From an uncultured Haemophilus sp. (GTDB taxonomy: Bacteria; Pseudomonadota; Gammaproteobacteria; Enterobacterales; Pasteurellaceae): DNA of 6,150 nucleotides. Position 1 is the stretch's first letter; each line of letters starts with the position of its first letter. Location: NCBI RefSeq assembly GCF_905207935.1, contig NZ_CAJLNI010000106.1, positions 1 through 6,150 of the forward strand, in the 5' to 3' direction. Positions 5,951-6,150 of the stretch are shown piece by piece. The notes beneath the pieces were generated by a model. It had not been told where the DNA came from. It made no database searches and saw nothing but the letters and a program-made list of their open reading frames with translations. A program made the position numbers and the translations under genes.

Positions 5951-5987
5951 TAGAGAGATTATAGATCGATGAATAAAAAATACTGAA
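5951..5987 (-). promoter_or_regulatory. Candidate promoter of yjjPB
   Basis: On the minus strand a perfect TATAAT -10 (5963-5958) lies 18 bp downstream of a weak -35, TTCAGT (5987-5982). The predicted start is near 5951, with a leader of about 28 nt. The -35 falls inside one arm of the inverted repeat at 5978-6029. The -10 is convincing; the -35 is not. Confidence 0.5.
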
Positions 5988-6029
5988 AAAATGACCGCAC
6001 CTATGATCCAAGTCAAAACTTCAGTATTT
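5978..6029 (-). terminator. Long-loop inverted repeat, possible weak terminator of the upstream gene
   Basis: AAATACTGAA (5978-5987) and TTCAGTATTT (6020-6029) form a perfect 10-bp inverted repeat around a 32-base loop. An inner TGAC/GTCA pairing is also possible. Transcripts from the gene ending at 6054 would make this hairpin and then a T-rich run (TTTATTC). The stem has only two G-C pairs and the loop is long, so termination would be weak. It could instead be a protein-binding palindrome at the yjjPB promoter. The loop holds a one-mismatch uptake signal. Confidence 0.4.
5994..6002 (-). repeat. Near-match DNA uptake signal sequence
   Basis: ACCGCACCT differs from ACCGCACTT at one base. It shares the ATGACC start and the preceding A-run with the perfect copies at 2123 and 4096, so it is probably a decayed uptake site. 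Confidence 0.55.
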
Positions 6030-6053
6030 CCAAGGCCTATGACTCAACTAAGA

Positions 6054-6150
6054 TTAAATGGCTTTATCAAAATACAATGGCACATTACTTAACTGAGCCA
6101 TATTCGTGATATAAGCTAAAACTGCTGGTGGGAATTCGATGCCTTTCACA
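6054..6150 (-). CDS. C-terminal end of an unidentified protein (5' end outside window)
   Basis: An open frame enters at the right edge and ends at TAA 6056-6054, giving 31 residues that include EFPPAVLAYITNMAQLSNVP and end in LYFDKAI. The composition looks like real protein, it is co-oriented with yjjPB, and nothing competes with it on either strand. I do not recognise the family from so short a tail. A 131-bp gap with its own candidate promoter separates it from yjjP, so it is probably a separate transcription unit, though readthrough into yjjPB is possible. Confidence 0.65.
   Translation of the reverse strand, partial: VKGIEFPPAVLAYITNMAQLSNVPLYFDKAI

Noticed and set aside
1..6150. CRISPR arrays, insertion sequences, tRNA or rRNA genes, riboswitches
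   Set aside because: No regularly spaced repeats, transposase-like frames, terminal inverted repeats, cloverleaf sequences or aptamer-like conserved leaders were seen on either strand.

Overview
The window looks like chromosomal DNA of a Haemophilus-type member of the Pasteurellaceae. It is AT-rich and carries two perfect copies of the 9-bp Haemophilus DNA uptake signal core (AAGTGCGGT, read as ACCGCACTT at 2123-2131 and 4096-4104) plus three one-mismatch copies (790-798, 1553-1561, 5994-6002). The Dps and YjjP/YjjB proteins are of the Haemophilus/enteric type. I cannot name the species with certainty; H. parainfluenzae or a close relative would fit.

Layout. Positions 1-3799, minus strand: most of a peptide-type ABC importer. 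In transcription order these are a Tat-exported family 5 substrate-binding protein (2201-3799), a DppB-type permease (974-1927) and a DppC-type permease (1-974, running off the left edge). The two permease genes overlap by one base (TAATG). The ATPase genes are not in the window and would be expected to the left. The binding-protein gene has its own promoter and a strong terminator, and the permease genes have a second promoter.

Positions 3800-4152: divergent regulatory region between the importer and dps. Positions 4153-4635, plus strand: dps, with a near-consensus OxyR site and an extended -10 promoter upstream and a rho-independent terminator downstream. Positions 4686-5922, minus strand: yjjP-yjjB, a two-subunit ThrE-family exporter (threonine/serine family; the E. 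coli pair is reported to export succinate). Positions 6054-6150, minus strand: the last 31 codons of an unrecognised gene.

The most interesting point is regulatory. The promoter regions of the binding-protein gene and the permease operon are diverged copies of one another. Each has a CRP site matching TGTGA-N6-TCACA, a TTGACA -35 and a TATGAT -10, followed by similar leaders. In one copy the CRP site is centred about 61.5 bp upstream of the predicted start, in the other about 71.5 bp, a difference of one DNA helical turn. This suggests a duplicated class I CRP promoter that lets one transporter be made from two separately tuned but co-regulated transcripts. The genes themselves belong to known families; I found no CRISPR array, mobile element, RNA gene or clearly new protein system.
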